From positions 62,001 to 126,000 of the forward strand of contig NZ_SZTO01000002.1 of the NCBI RefSeq assembly GCF_013369385.1: 64,000 nt of DNA. Direction: 5' to 3'. Both the position numbers and the translations under genes were made by a program. The notes under the pieces are model-generated. The model saw only the letters and a program-made list of their open reading frames with translations, ran no database searches and was not told the DNA's origin. Of the stretch, positions 49,165 through 58,208 are shown piece after piece (the first letter of the stretch is position 1; the number at the start of each line of letters is the position of its first letter). The DNA comes from Vibrio sp. 05-20-BW147. GTDB taxonomy: Bacteria; Pseudomonadota; Gammaproteobacteria; Enterobacterales; Vibrionaceae.

Positions 49165-50239
49165 CGAACAACGACGAGCTTTATTAAAAGCTGCACTGTT
49201 TGGCGTGAGCGCACCGCTCATGCCTTTTGGCTGTGCATCAACCAATCAAGATGCGAGACAAGCTGAACCCGCATTGGTGGGATGCGCGATTCGTGGGCGT
49301 AACCAATATACAGCGGTAGTGGCTGATCAATATGGCCGACCACTACAGCAGTTGCCGCTTCCTGATCGTGGCCATGGTGTCGCCACCAATGCGCATGGAC
49401 ATGCGACGGTATTTGCACGTCGTCCGGGTAGTTTCTTCATGGTGTTTGATTATCACTCGGGAGAAACCATCCATCTGCAAAGTGCTCATCCCGAAAGGCA
49501 TTTCTATGGCCACGGTGTCTACTCTCATGCCGGGGATTACCTCTTTGCCACCGAGGGAGAGCGCAGTACAAGCCGAGGTATCATCGGTGTGTACGATGTC
49601 CGCAACCGTTATAAAAAAGTCGCGGAGCTCAGCGGATTTGGCATTGGCCCTCATGAGGTGATCATGATGCCTGATGGTGTATTGGCAATTGGTGTTGGCG
49701 GCATTCATACCCTTGGTCGCGCGCCATTAAATTTGGACACCATGCGGCCATCGTTAAGTTACCTCTCACAACAAGGGAAACTGTTGGAGCAAGTTGCTTT
49801 ATCGGATCCTAAGCTTAGCATTCGGCATCTCGCTCACGATGGTGCGGAAACGGTGTTATGTGGTCAGCAGTATCGAGGTGAGCCGGATGAGTATCCATCG
49901 CTGTTGGCGATGCACACTCGTGGAGGAGAGATGATTCCATTGCGTGCTGAACCAGAGCAGTGGGCTCGTTTTAATCATTACATCGCCAGCATTGCGGCAA
50001 CATCCGATTGGATTTTGGCCACCTCACCGCCGGGCAACTGTTATGGTATCTGGTCTAAAGCCACTGGAGAATTGGTGGAGTTAGCCGCACTGCCTGATGC
50101 CTCAGGCGTGGTGGTTTACCAAGATCAGTTTCGCGTGAGCTCTGGAGCTGGAAAAGTGATCACCACATCGGTCCAGATGGGTAGCTCTGAGATTCAATCG
50201 AATATTCAATGGGATAATCACTGGTCAAAAGTAATTTAA
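49145..50239 (+). CDS. DUF1513 family periplasmic protein
   Basis: 364 residues. N-terminus with RRALLKAALFGVSAPL then FGC suggests a Tat-type or lipoprotein export signal; the RR is not followed by the full FLK motif, so the route is uncertain. The rest is a repeated beta-strand pattern (HGVATNAHGH, FYGHGVYSHAGDYLFATE, GIGPHEVIMMPDG) consistent with a beta-propeller, rich in Gly-His and Pro-His pairs that could bind metal. It is the COG3490/DUF1513 family, found with imelysins and di-haem proteins. Function unknown. It overlaps the previous gene, so the cluster is one operon. Confidence 0.85.
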   Translation: MQPMVTNEQRRALLKAALFGVSAPLMPFGCASTNQDARQAEPALVGCAIRGRNQYTAVVADQYGRPLQQLPLPDRGHGVATNAHGHATVFARRPGSFFMVFDYHSGETIHLQSAHPERHFYGHGVYSHAGDYLFATEGERSTSRGIIGVYDVRNRYKKVAELSGFGIGPHEVIMMPDGVLAIGVGGIHTLGRAPLNLDTMRPSLSYLSQQGKLLEQVALSDPKLSIRHLAHDGAETVLCGQQYRGEPDEYPSLLAMHTRGGEMIPLRAEPEQWARFNHYIASIAATSDWILATSPPGNCYGIWSKATGELVELAALPDASGVVVYQDQFRVSSGAGKVITTSVQMGSSEIQSNIQWDNHWSKVI

Positions 50240-50322
50240 ATCGCGTTGTTTGAATTCCTTCCCCTGTTTTTTTTGAACTTTGCCATACTTAAGCAGTACG
50301 GAGAATTTCGCAGGGGGCTGGG

Positions 50323-51879
50323 ATGATGGTAAAACGAGTGATGATGCTGTTGTTTTTTCTTATCTCCAGTTCCGTATGGGCAAGCTCTGGACTGGATCAG
50401 AAGCATTGGCTGAATAGTCACTCTGCCGTGTTCGCTTATGTACAGTTTCCTCTGCAGGTGGAACGTCTCTATGAGGAAAACCACCATCGTTTAATTTGGT
50501 CAGATGAAGAAGCGACAGCACAGCTTGAATTCCAGTTGGAGTTGATCAAATCGGCGTCAATTAGCCCTTACTTTGAGTATCAGATAGACAAGTTAAGACG
50601 ATACAAAACGGAACAGATGTGGTTTGAATATGACATCGTTGCTACCGACCTGTTGCTTTCCTATTTAAGTTACTTAGAAAAACTTCCGACACATGGGCAA
50701 GATTGGTTGTTTACCCAGCCATTAAATCAAAGTCTGCCAGCGCCTTCGCTGGCAATCACCAACCGATTATCTGCGGATATTCAAGCGGGCTATTTGGCTA
50801 CGTTTGTGCAGTCGCTACGCTCGCCTCTTCAGCGCCATCAGCATTTTGCTAACCGCTATAGTCGTCTACTTAAGGCGAGAGATTATGCCATTCCTCTCTA
50901 CCATCAAACTGGGTTACTTAAGCCTGGTGAAAAACTTAATGACCGGGAAGCATTGATTCGTCGCCTTGATATTGTCGGTTTAGAGACACGAACTCTGAGA
51001 AAAGATGGCCTCTACTATGATGCTGAGTTAGTCAGCATTATCCAGCAGTTCCAAAAAATGCATGGGCTACGTCAAGATGGTGTCATTGGGCCAATCACCA
51101 TCAAATGGCTCAACATGACCCCCGCTCAGCGGCTGCATTCTATGGCGCTCAACTCAGAGCGCTCTCGATTGTGGCCGGAAGAACGTGACCTTCTGGTCTT
51201 GGTTAATGTACCTGGCTATGAGATGAAGTTTTGGTACAAAGGAGAGGAGATCTTCGAATCCAAGGTGGTGGTTGGCAGAAAGAGCCGAAAAACGCCGATT
51301 ATGGTAGGAAAAATGGATGGTGTGGTACTTAACCCTATCTGGAATGTACCTAAAACCATCATGGTTAAAGATATTTTGCCGAAAGTGAAATATGACCAAA
51401 GTTTTCTCTCCCAGCAAAACATTGAAATTGTCGAAGGGTGGGATTCACAAACGGTCGTCAACCCACAGTCCATTGATTGGACCAAGGTATCGCTAAACAA
51501 GTTTCCCTATAAGATGCGTCAATTGTCAGGAAATCAGAATGCTCTGGGTTTGTATAAGTTCAATATACCCAATAAACGGGCGATATTCCTGCATGACACA
51601 CCGTCAAAAAGCTTGTTTCAAGAGGATAGCCGAGCATTCAGCTCTGGATGTGTTCGGGTAGAAAACGCTGATCAGTTTGCCTTAGAGCTGCTTAAAACTC
51701 AGGGGCTGGAGCAAGAACTGAGTAATGTCTCATCAAGACAAGAAGCAAACACCATGATCCCTTTGAAACACCGTGTACCTGTGCACATCATCTATCAGAC
51801 GGTGTGGTTTGAAGGTGAGGAGATCAATTACCGGGATGATATCTATCAATACGATTTGGTCGATAATCACAAAGGGTGA
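50323..51879 (+). CDS. L,D-transpeptidase, YcbB/LdtD type
   Basis: 518 residues with signal peptide (about 1-21, ending WAS). It has an N-terminal scaffold domain, a peptidoglycan-binding domain at about 215-265 (IIQQFQKMHGLRQDGVIGPIT), and a YkuD domain (about 290-480) with catalytic Cys443 in SSGCVRVENADQF and His in FLHDTPSK. It makes 3-3 cross-links in the cell wall. It has ATGs at 50323 and 50326 after a G-rich Shine-Dalgarno. E. coli LdtD has about 615 residues, so this one is shorter. The next two genes match the E. coli order ycbB-ycbK-ycbL. Confidence 0.92.
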   Translation: MMVKRVMMLLFFLISSSVWASSGLDQKHWLNSHSAVFAYVQFPLQVERLYEENHHRLIWSDEEATAQLEFQLELIKSASISPYFEYQIDKLRRYKTEQMWFEYDIVATDLLLSYLSYLEKLPTHGQDWLFTQPLNQSLPAPSLAITNRLSADIQAGYLATFVQSLRSPLQRHQHFANRYSRLLKARDYAIPLYHQTGLLKPGEKLNDREALIRRLDIVGLETRTLRKDGLYYDAELVSIIQQFQKMHGLRQDGVIGPITIKWLNMTPAQRLHSMALNSERSRLWPEERDLLVLVNVPGYEMKFWYKGEEIFESKVVVGRKSRKTPIMVGKMDGVVLNPIWNVPKTIMVKDILPKVKYDQSFLSQQNIEIVEGWDSQTVVNPQSIDWTKVSLNKFPYKMRQLSGNQNALGLYKFNIPNKRAIFLHDTPSKSLFQEDSRAFSSGCVRVENADQFALELLKTQGLEQELSNVSSRQEANTMIPLKHRVPVHIIYQTVWFEGEEINYRDDIYQYDLVDNHKG

Positions 51880-52042
51880 AAATTGAACAAAATTTTACAT
51901 AAGAAAAAAAGAGAGTTTACTCAATAACTAATGATTACTTTTATAGAATGTGTCCACTTTAGGCGCATTTTATGCATTTGACGAGGGAAATGTCATTCGA
52001 TAAGGTTCGCTGCTGATGTCATTTTAAGTGGTACCTTATTAC

Positions 52043-52588
52043 ATGTCTGAGCAATACTCTCGACGACAGTTTCTTCGCATCACCAGTGGTGGTTTGTTGT
52101 TGGCAACCGCAATGCCGAAGCTTGCTGTTGCTTCGATGCCTGATCAACCTCGTTCGTTGGCTTTGAATAATTTGCACACCGGAGAGTGGTTGGAAACCTG
52201 TTATTTTGACGGAAATGCTTATCTCGATGAAGAGTTAGCACGGATTGACCATTTATGTCGTGACTTCCGCTTAAATGAAGTGCATCCCATGGATCGTCGC
52301 TTGTTTGATCGCCTAACTCAGATCCAAAAACTGGTTGGAACGGAGAACGAAGTGCAGATCATTTCTGGCTACCGCTCGCCCCAAACCAATGAAGCCTTGA
52401 GAGCTAAGTCGTCTGGCGTAGCCAAGAAAAGCTATCACATGCTTGGACAAGCCATCGACTTTCGCCTTGATGGTGTGAAACTGGCAACCATTCGCGATGC
52501 TGCACTAAGTCTCAATGCTGGTGGTGTGGGTTATTACCCAGGTAGCAACTTTATCCATATCGATACAGGCCCAGTTCGCTCTTGGTAG
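52043..52588 (+). CDS. mepK: MepK (YcbK) peptidoglycan endopeptidase
   Basis: 181 residues from ATG 52043 (GTG 52028 in frame is ignored). Twin-arginine signal SRRQFLRI then a hydrophobic stretch ending VAS. The peptidase M15A-like (DUF882) domain has HMLGQAIDFR and HIDTG, giving the zinc His-x6-Asp and a final His. E. coli MepK cuts 3-3 and 4-3 cross-links, so this neighbour breaks what the L,D-transpeptidase at 50323 makes. The Shine-Dalgarno is weak. Confidence 0.9.
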   Translation: MSEQYSRRQFLRITSGGLLLATAMPKLAVASMPDQPRSLALNNLHTGEWLETCYFDGNAYLDEELARIDHLCRDFRLNEVHPMDRRLFDRLTQIQKLVGTENEVQIISGYRSPQTNEALRAKSSGVAKKSYHMLGQAIDFRLDGVKLATIRDAALSLNAGGVGYYPGSNFIHIDTGPVRSW

Positions 52589-52658
52589 TGGCTTATTCTT
52601 GTTTTTCGGTGCTTCCGGTGTCATAGTTTCGCCCAGTTCGAAATTGACCGAGGTTGCT

Positions 52659-53315
52659 ATGGCACTTAAATATCAGATTGTTCCCGTTACTCCATTTGCA
52701 CAAAACTGTTCGATTGTTTGGTGTGATGACACCATGAAAGGCATCGTCATCGATCCTGGTGGTGATGAAAAGCAACTTGCCGTGATCATCAAAGAATTGG
52801 GTGTGGAAGTGATCAATTTGGTATTAACCCATGGTCATTTGGATCACGTTGGCGGAACCGAGCGTCTGGCTGAAATGCTTGATGGTATCGAGATTGTTGG
52901 TCCTCATAAGGCAGACAACTTTTGGCTACAAGGTCTGGAAGGACAAAGTCAAATGTTTGGATTTCCGTTGACAGAGGCGTTTGAACCAAATCAATGGCTC
53001 AATGATGGTGACGAAGTGCGTTTTGGCAATCAAGTGCTGCAAGTGCTTCATACACCTGGGCATACTCCTGGTCACGTGGTGTTGTACAGTGAAGAAGCGC
53101 GTCGTGCGTTTGTCGGAGATGTGTTGTTTAATGGCAGCATTGGTCGTACTGACTTTCCGCAAGGCGATTTCAATACGCTGATCGCGTCAATCAAGAATAA
53201 GTTGTGGCCATTAGGTAACGACGTCACCTTTATTCCGGGCCATGGCCCAGAGTCAACTTTTGGCCACGAGCGTCGAACTAATCCGTTTGTGGCTGATGAA
53301 ATGCCGCTCTATTAA
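52659..53315 (+). CDS. YcbL-type metallo-beta-lactamase-fold hydrolase
   Basis: 218 residues from ATG 52659 (GAGG at 6 bases); the frame is open much further up, into mepK. The metal motif THGHLDH is at 57-63, with HTPGHTPGHV and FIPGHGP supplying the later histidines. It is the glyoxalase II-like type 2 group. E. coli YcbL is in the same position after mepK, but its role is unclear; glyoxalase activity has been reported for a related protein. No signal peptide, so cytoplasmic. Confidence 0.92.
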   Translation: MALKYQIVPVTPFAQNCSIVWCDDTMKGIVIDPGGDEKQLAVIIKELGVEVINLVLTHGHLDHVGGTERLAEMLDGIEIVGPHKADNFWLQGLEGQSQMFGFPLTEAFEPNQWLNDGDEVRFGNQVLQVLHTPGHTPGHVVLYSEEARRAFVGDVLFNGSIGRTDFPQGDFNTLIASIKNKLWPLGNDVTFIPGHGPESTFGHERRTNPFVADEMPLY

Positions 53316-53350
53316 GGGTAACAGAGCTTAATGAGCGTGAAATAAACGCG

Positions 53351-54022
53351 CTATGGTTGGTCTGGCTCTGCCGCGGCAAGATAGCGTCGTGTCAGGCCAA
53401 CAAACTCTTCCGCAGGGCGATCTAAGTCCTGAGCCGATATAAAAATATCGTAATCAAAAAAAACTCGCTGATAGCGCATTCGGTTGGCCAGCATGGCTTG
53501 TAATCCGGTATGCTCGCGGCCTTCCTCATCAATAAATGGTGTTGCATCTAATACCATTTCTTCGAAGCGGCTTTCACATTGATGTTGTCTTGCACCTAAA
53601 TACAAAAGTGCACGTTGGCTCAAAAGAACCTCTGTCGCGACGCGTGGGCACACCGCATTGAGGTAAGGAGAATAGCGCTGAAGCTTAATCCCGATCCATG
53701 GCAGTGGTTGATGCCAACCTTCGCTCTCGTAAGTACAAATGCCGATGCGCTCAACGTTGCGCCATTTCACTACCCAACCTCCCCGAAATAGATGTTGCTG
53801 GAAATGGGTTGAGGTCAGGGTGTAGGCAACGGTACTTCGTTTAATTAAGTAAAGGGCAAAAAGCGCTATGGTGATAATCAAACCGAGTGAAAGTAGGGCT
53901 TGTTGCCAGCCGGGAGACAAGATGAGCAGTAGCACGGCAACGAAGACAAAAATCACCCATAACCCTTTTACAAAGGCTGAGTTAGTGGTCAGATAGCTAT
54001 TGCTGAGTTGCAGTGTTTGCAT
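53351..54022 (-). CDS. DUF2982 family membrane protein
   Basis: 223 residues from ATG 54022; the frame is open 27 codons upstream. Two adjacent membrane helices (about 20-40 and 43-62) form a hairpin, followed by a soluble region. The FRGGWVVKWRNVERIGIC stretch recalls the PH-like domain of bacterial membrane proteins. It matches DUF2982 as I remember it, a Vibrio/Shewanella family of unknown role. It is convergent with ycbL. Confidence 0.72.
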   Translation of the reverse strand: MQTLQLSNSYLTTNSAFVKGLWVIFVFVAVLLLILSPGWQQALLSLGLIITIALFALYLIKRSTVAYTLTSTHFQQHLFRGGWVVKWRNVERIGICTYESEGWHQPLPWIGIKLQRYSPYLNAVCPRVATEVLLSQRALLYLGARQHQCESRFEEMVLDATPFIDEEGREHTGLQAMLANRMRYQRVFFDYDIFISAQDLDRPAEEFVGLTRRYLAAAEPDQP

Positions 54023-54257
54023 TGTGATTGATTTACCTACTTTTTGTGTTGTGTCCAGCCTGCTGGCGAAAAGTTGTACGTTGGCATAGCCAATTAAGTT
54101 CATTATCTTATTGATTAAAGAATAGTCTCTCTCCGTTCATAACGCATTTTTCGCCACTGTTCACTGCTTAAGCCTACAAATCGAGCTGAAATTTTGGTAT
54201 AAAACGCGCTTCAAATTTTCATCCCTGCTGATAAGCAGTGAACTGGAGACACATTCA

Positions 54258-54656
54258 ATGAGACTTGCTCATAAGCGTAAAGTGCAGATGAAACTGCAAA
54301 AACGCATTAAAGCAGCTGTAGCGAATTTGGCTACTGCATCAAAAACAGTTAAGCCAGCTGCAGAAAAAACCGTCATCTCTAAGTCAGTGGCTGAGAAAAA
54401 AGTCGTTGCAACTCAAGTAGCAGTACCTTCAGCAGTGAAAGCAGACATTGCACTGACGCCGAAGCAACAGCAGGTGCTGGATATCGTTGCGGCTAACGCA
54501 GAAGGTATCAATCCAAAAAGCATTGGTTTAGCTGCGGGTCAAGAAGACGCGAAAGCCGCATCTTGGGCGACGGGAGCATTGAAAAAGTTACTTGACGATA
54601 ATCTCGTGAAGAAAGAGCAACTCGCGGGTAACAAAGTTCTCTACAAGCTCATTTAA
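54258..54656 (+). CDS. Ala/Lys-rich protein with C-terminal winged-helix-like domain
   Basis: 132 residues. The first 70 residues are rich in Lys, Ala and Val with no predicted fold, like histone-type tails. The last 60 (LTPKQQQVLDIVAANAEGIN through LVKKEQLAGNKVLYKLI) look like a small winged helix, close to MarR/PadR wings. It could be a nucleoid-associated or DNA-binding protein; no close named homologue is recalled. ATG 54258 lies about 10 bases after GGAGA. It is monocistronic, followed by a strong terminator. Confidence 0.72.
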   Translation: MRLAHKRKVQMKLQKRIKAAVANLATASKTVKPAAEKTVISKSVAEKKVVATQVAVPSAVKADIALTPKQQQVLDIVAANAEGINPKSIGLAAGQEDAKAASWATGALKKLLDDNLVKKEQLAGNKVLYKLI

Positions 54657-54680
54657 TTTTATTCGCGAGTAAATTGATTC

Positions 54681-54710
54681 AAACCCTCAGCATCGCTGAG
54701 GGTTTTTTAT
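54681..54710 (+). terminator. Terminator after the 54258-54656 gene
   Basis: AACCCTCAGC / GCTGAGGGTT pairs around ATC and is followed by T6. Confidence 0.93.
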
Positions 54711-55047
54711 ATCGGGTGATATGTCCTTTCACTCGTTATCCATTTTGTATCGACCTGGTCACATTTTGGACAAAGTTTGTTAAATATTACTGTTAATAAT
54801 ACTTAGTTGTAACTGCGTACTGCTAGCTTTCTTTCGTAGATATTAATTTCGTGTATTTCAAATGAATAGTTTGCATGTGGCGATCTGGCTACGTATTTAT
54901 ACTTATTTAAAGTAAGTGGCTGACCTTCTTTTCTATCGAGCGATTGCGTGTTCCTGCCGATTAACAAGTTTCGTTTTTTGTTACATGTTTAACATGAATT
55001 TCAAGTGTCAATAGAAGTGACATGAATTAAAACAAAGGACGTGAAAC
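54711..55047 (+). promoter_or_regulatory. dctP upstream region
   Basis: 337 bases without a convincing gene. The direct repeat ACATGAATT occurs twice within about 30 bases near dctP (about 54992 and 55020), a possible binding site for the LuxR-type response regulator downstream. No sigma-54 -24/-12 element is seen, in contrast to DctD-controlled dct promoters. Confidence 0.45.
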
Positions 55048-56136
55048 ATGAGTCTTATCCAAAGAACGATAAAACGAGTGCTAAAAACCACTGCAGTTGC
55101 CGCTGCTCTTGCTTTCGTGGCGACATCGGCACACGCAGCTGAAAAGGTATACCGATTGAAACTGGCAGAAACTTGGGGGCCAAACTTCCCAATTTTCGGC
55201 GATGCAACAAAAAACATGGCCAAAATGGCAGAAGAGATGTCAAACGGCCGTTTGCAAATCCGGATTGATTCCGCCAACAAACACAAAGCGCCACTTGGTG
55301 TATTTGATATGGTGAAATCTGGTCAGTACGACTTGGGGCATTCTGCATCCTACTACTGGAAAGGCAAGGTCCCAAACACACTTTACTTCACGTCAATGCC
55401 TTTTGGCATGTTACCTGCCGAGCAGTATGCCTGGTTCTATCAAGGTGGCGGTATGGAGCTCATGGAAAAAGTGTATGCACCTCATAACCTGCTGTCGTTC
55501 CCAGGTGGTAACACCGATACTCAGATGGGCGGCTGGTTCCAAAAAGAAATCAACTCGGTCGATGACTTACAAGGCCTGAAAATGCGCATTCCAGGTTTTG
55601 CCGGTGAAATCCTAGCCGAACTTGGTGCAAAACCAACCAACATTGCCCCTGGTGAGCTTTATACCTCGCTTGAGCGCCGTACCATCGATGCGTTGGAATG
55701 GGTTGGCCCGTCACTTGACCTGCGTATGGGCTTCCACAAAATTGCCCCATACTACTACACCGGTTGGCATGAGCCAGGCACAGAACTCCAATTCTTGGTG
55801 AACAAACGCACTTGGGATGGTCTGCCTGATGATTTGAAAGCGATTCTGAAAGTCGCAATGAAGACTGCAGCTTATGACATGTATGTTCAATCTGTGCATG
55901 AGAGTGGTAAAAACTGGGCATCGATTAAATCTGAATACCCGAATGTTCAGGTGAAAGATTTCCCTGCATCGGTAATGACGGCGCTACGCAGTGCTAACGA
56001 CAAACTGCTGAAAGAACACGCAGCGCAAGATGCACTAGCAAAAGAAATTCAAGAATCCCAAGCGGCTTACATCAAGCAAGTTCGTCCTTGGACAGACATT
56101 TCTGCACGTGCTTATCTAAATAGCCAAGCACAGTAA
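55048..56136 (+). CDS. dctP: TRAP transporter substrate-binding protein (DctP family)
   Basis: 362 residues with a signal peptide (about 1-31, ending AHA). It delivers the substrate to the membrane subunits. The NTDTQMGGWFQKEINSVDDL segment resembles the NTGVQMGGWFRKEI of the TakP/2-oxoacid and mannitol/chloroaromatic (COG4663) group rather than C4-dicarboxylate DctP, so a 2-oxo acid or similar carboxylate is inferred. ATG 55048 is preceded by AAAGGAC at 10 bases. Confidence 0.9.
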   Translation: MSLIQRTIKRVLKTTAVAAALAFVATSAHAAEKVYRLKLAETWGPNFPIFGDATKNMAKMAEEMSNGRLQIRIDSANKHKAPLGVFDMVKSGQYDLGHSASYYWKGKVPNTLYFTSMPFGMLPAEQYAWFYQGGGMELMEKVYAPHNLLSFPGGNTDTQMGGWFQKEINSVDDLQGLKMRIPGFAGEILAELGAKPTNIAPGELYTSLERRTIDALEWVGPSLDLRMGFHKIAPYYYTGWHEPGTELQFLVNKRTWDGLPDDLKAILKVAMKTAAYDMYVQSVHESGKNWASIKSEYPNVQVKDFPASVMTALRSANDKLLKEHAAQDALAKEIQESQAAYIKQVRPWTDISARAYLNSQAQ

Positions 56137-56207
56137 GAAATTCGTCAGTTCCCCCTGACGAGAAGCCCAAGATAGCTCTAGCTGAAAGGTGACGAGCATA
56201 CTAAAAA

Positions 56208-56234
56208 GCTCCGCTGGTACTGCCAAGCGGAGCA
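56208..56234 (+). repeat. Hairpin between dctP and dctQ
   Basis: GCTCCGCT (56208-56215) pairs with AGCGGAGC (56226-56233), with TGG/CCA extending it inward. There is only a short T-run after it. A partial terminator or mRNA-protecting structure would give more binding protein than membrane subunits, as is usual in such operons. Confidence 0.65.
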
Positions 56235-56260
56235 TCTTTCAAAGTTCCATGGAGTAGGGA

Positions 56261-56800
56261 ATGAGAAACCTAATTTATATTGAGCGTCTCTTTAACCGCT
56301 TTGGCGATCTTCTAGGATGGGTTTCCAGCGTGCTGTTTATTTTGCTGCTGGCCAACGTTGTCTACGATGTCGTTATGCGTTATGTGTTCAATGACGTATC
56401 CATCGCCTTCCAAGAAATGGAGTGGCACCTGTTTTCGGCGGTCTTTCTGCTCGGTATTCCTTTTGCGTTAAAAGCGGGTGGTCATGTGCGTGTCGACCTC
56501 TTTTACGAACGTCTTTCCCACCGTGCTCAAGCGATAATCGATTTGCTCGGAACCGTATTCTTTTTATTTCCTTTCTGCCTGTTAGTGGCGTGGTTTGGTA
56601 TTGATTTCGCGAAAGAGAGCTATGCGCTTGGCGAAACGTCGGGCGATCCCGGTGGCTTGCCCTATCGCTGGGTAATTAAAGCGATTATTCCACTTTCGTT
56701 TGTTTTTATGGCAGTGAGCGGTGTGGGTTTGCTGTTGCATTCACTTAATAAAATCGTTAACCCGCATCTTATGCATCACTCTTCATCAGATAAGTCGTAA
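56261..56800 (+). CDS. dctQ: TRAP transporter small membrane subunit (DctQ)
   Basis: 179 residues with four membrane segments. MRYVFNDVSIAFQEMEWHLF is the typical DctQ segment before the first cytoplasmic loop, and GDPGGLPYRWVIKAIIPL is a family mark after segment three. The DctQ subunit supports DctM in a sodium-driven transporter. It is separated from dctP by 124 bases and from dctM by 10. Confidence 0.92.
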   Translation: MRNLIYIERLFNRFGDLLGWVSSVLFILLLANVVYDVVMRYVFNDVSIAFQEMEWHLFSAVFLLGIPFALKAGGHVRVDLFYERLSHRAQAIIDLLGTVFFLFPFCLLVAWFGIDFAKESYALGETSGDPGGLPYRWVIKAIIPLSFVFMAVSGVGLLLHSLNKIVNPHLMHHSSSDKS

Positions 56801-56810
56801 GGAAATCAAG

Positions 56811-58097
56811 ATGATCGGTATAGTAATGTTTTTTGTAGCGCTCTTTGCGTTACTGCTTGGTTTCCCTGTGGCATTTACCTTTGGTGGTATTGCGCTGTTA
56901 TTTGGTGTGTGGGCAGAAGGGGTAGAAATGTTTGCCTTCATGCCGTATCGCATTCAATCCATCATGGAAAACACCGTATTGATGGCGGTGCCTCTGTTTG
57001 TGTTTATGGGCTTGGTGCTGCAGAAAACCCGTCTTGCAGAACAGCTGCTTGAATCTATGGGCAAGCTGTTTGGCAGTGTGCGTGGCGGTTTGGCGATTTC
57101 AACCGTGTTGGTGGGCGCTCTTTTGGCGGCTTCAACCGGCGTTGTGGGTGCTTCTGTCGTAGCGATGGGATTGATCTCATTGCCAGTCATGTTGAAGTAC
57201 AACTACGACAAAGGGCTAGCGTGCGGCACTATTTGTGCGTCAGGTACCTTAGGGCAAATTATTCCGCCTTCGATTGTCTTGATCCTATTGGGTGATGTGC
57301 TCGGCGTGCCAGTGGGCGATCTGTTCCAAGCGGCCGTGTGGCCGGGAATTGTGCTTGTGGGTGTGTATGTTATCTATATTTTGATTTATGCAAAACTGAA
57401 TCCAGAAGCTGCTCAGCCGATGGAGCGCGATGATACCATCAGCCGCAAGCAAGAAGTTGTCAAAGCGTTGAAAGCGGTGATCCCGCCATTGGCTTTGATT
57501 GTGGTGGTGCTTGGTTCCATCTTTGCCGGTGTTGCGACACCAACTGAGTCTGCTGCGTTAGGTGGTGCGGGTGCGATTGTGCTGGCTGTTTTGTATAAGC
57601 AGTTCAGTTGGGGAATGGTGTACGACTCAGCAAAAGAAACCGTGAAAGTCACCGCAATGGTGTTCGCTATTTTGCTAGGCGCGACAGCATTCTCAATGGC
57701 CTTCACTTACACTGGGGGGGATGAGCTGGTTGAAGAATGGATGTTATCAATCCCGGGTGAAAAATGGGGATTCTTGATTATTACAATGTTGGTGATACTG
57801 ATCCTCGGTTTCTTTATCGATTTTGTCGAAATCTGTTTCATCATTGTGCCAATTCTTGCGCCTGTCGCTGAGATTTTGGGTATCAATATGACTTGGTTTG
57901 CCATTCTAATCGCGATGAACTTGCAGACATCATTCTTGACGCCTCCCTTTGGTTTCAGTCTCTTCTACCTCAAAGGCGTGGCTCCTGCAGGAGTAACGAC
58001 GCGAGATATCTATCGTGGCGTCATGCCATTTATCGGCCTGCAGATACTGGTTTTGATTTCATTGCTGGTTTTCCCATCGTTTTATGGGATGGGTTAA
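56811..58097 (+). CDS. dctM: TRAP transporter large membrane subunit (DctM)
   Basis: 428 residues, about 12 membrane segments, from ATG 56811 (AAGGA at 7 bases); an earlier in-frame start overlapping dctQ is not used. TGVVGASVVAMGLISLPVM and LGQIIPPSIVLILLG are standard DctM transport motifs, and the LTPPFGFSLFYLKG segment is near the end. The dctPQM set is complete. A terminator-like hairpin at 58161 lies between it and the two-component genes. Confidence 0.94.
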   Translation: MIGIVMFFVALFALLLGFPVAFTFGGIALLFGVWAEGVEMFAFMPYRIQSIMENTVLMAVPLFVFMGLVLQKTRLAEQLLESMGKLFGSVRGGLAISTVLVGALLAASTGVVGASVVAMGLISLPVMLKYNYDKGLACGTICASGTLGQIIPPSIVLILLGDVLGVPVGDLFQAAVWPGIVLVGVYVIYILIYAKLNPEAAQPMERDDTISRKQEVVKALKAVIPPLALIVVVLGSIFAGVATPTESAALGGAGAIVLAVLYKQFSWGMVYDSAKETVKVTAMVFAILLGATAFSMAFTYTGGDELVEEWMLSIPGEKWGFLIITMLVILILGFFIDFVEICFIIVPILAPVAEILGINMTWFAILIAMNLQTSFLTPPFGFSLFYLKGVAPAGVTTRDIYRGVMPFIGLQILVLISLLVFPSFYGMG

Positions 58098-58160
58098 AGC
58101 GAGTCAATTAACGGATTTGTGACCTAAAGGTTTCTTTATTAGTGCCGTAGTTGATAGAGT

Positions 58161-58196
58161 GAAACTGCTTCCAGGAAAGGAAGCAGTTTCTTTATC
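58161..58196 (+). terminator. Terminator or attenuator between dctM and the histidine kinase
   Basis: GAAACTGCTTCC / GGAAGCAGTTTC forms a perfect 12-bp stem with a 6-base loop, then TTTATC. It may let a fraction of transcripts continue into the regulatory genes. Confidence 0.8.
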
Positions 58197-58208
58197 AGGG
58201 ACTTGAAT

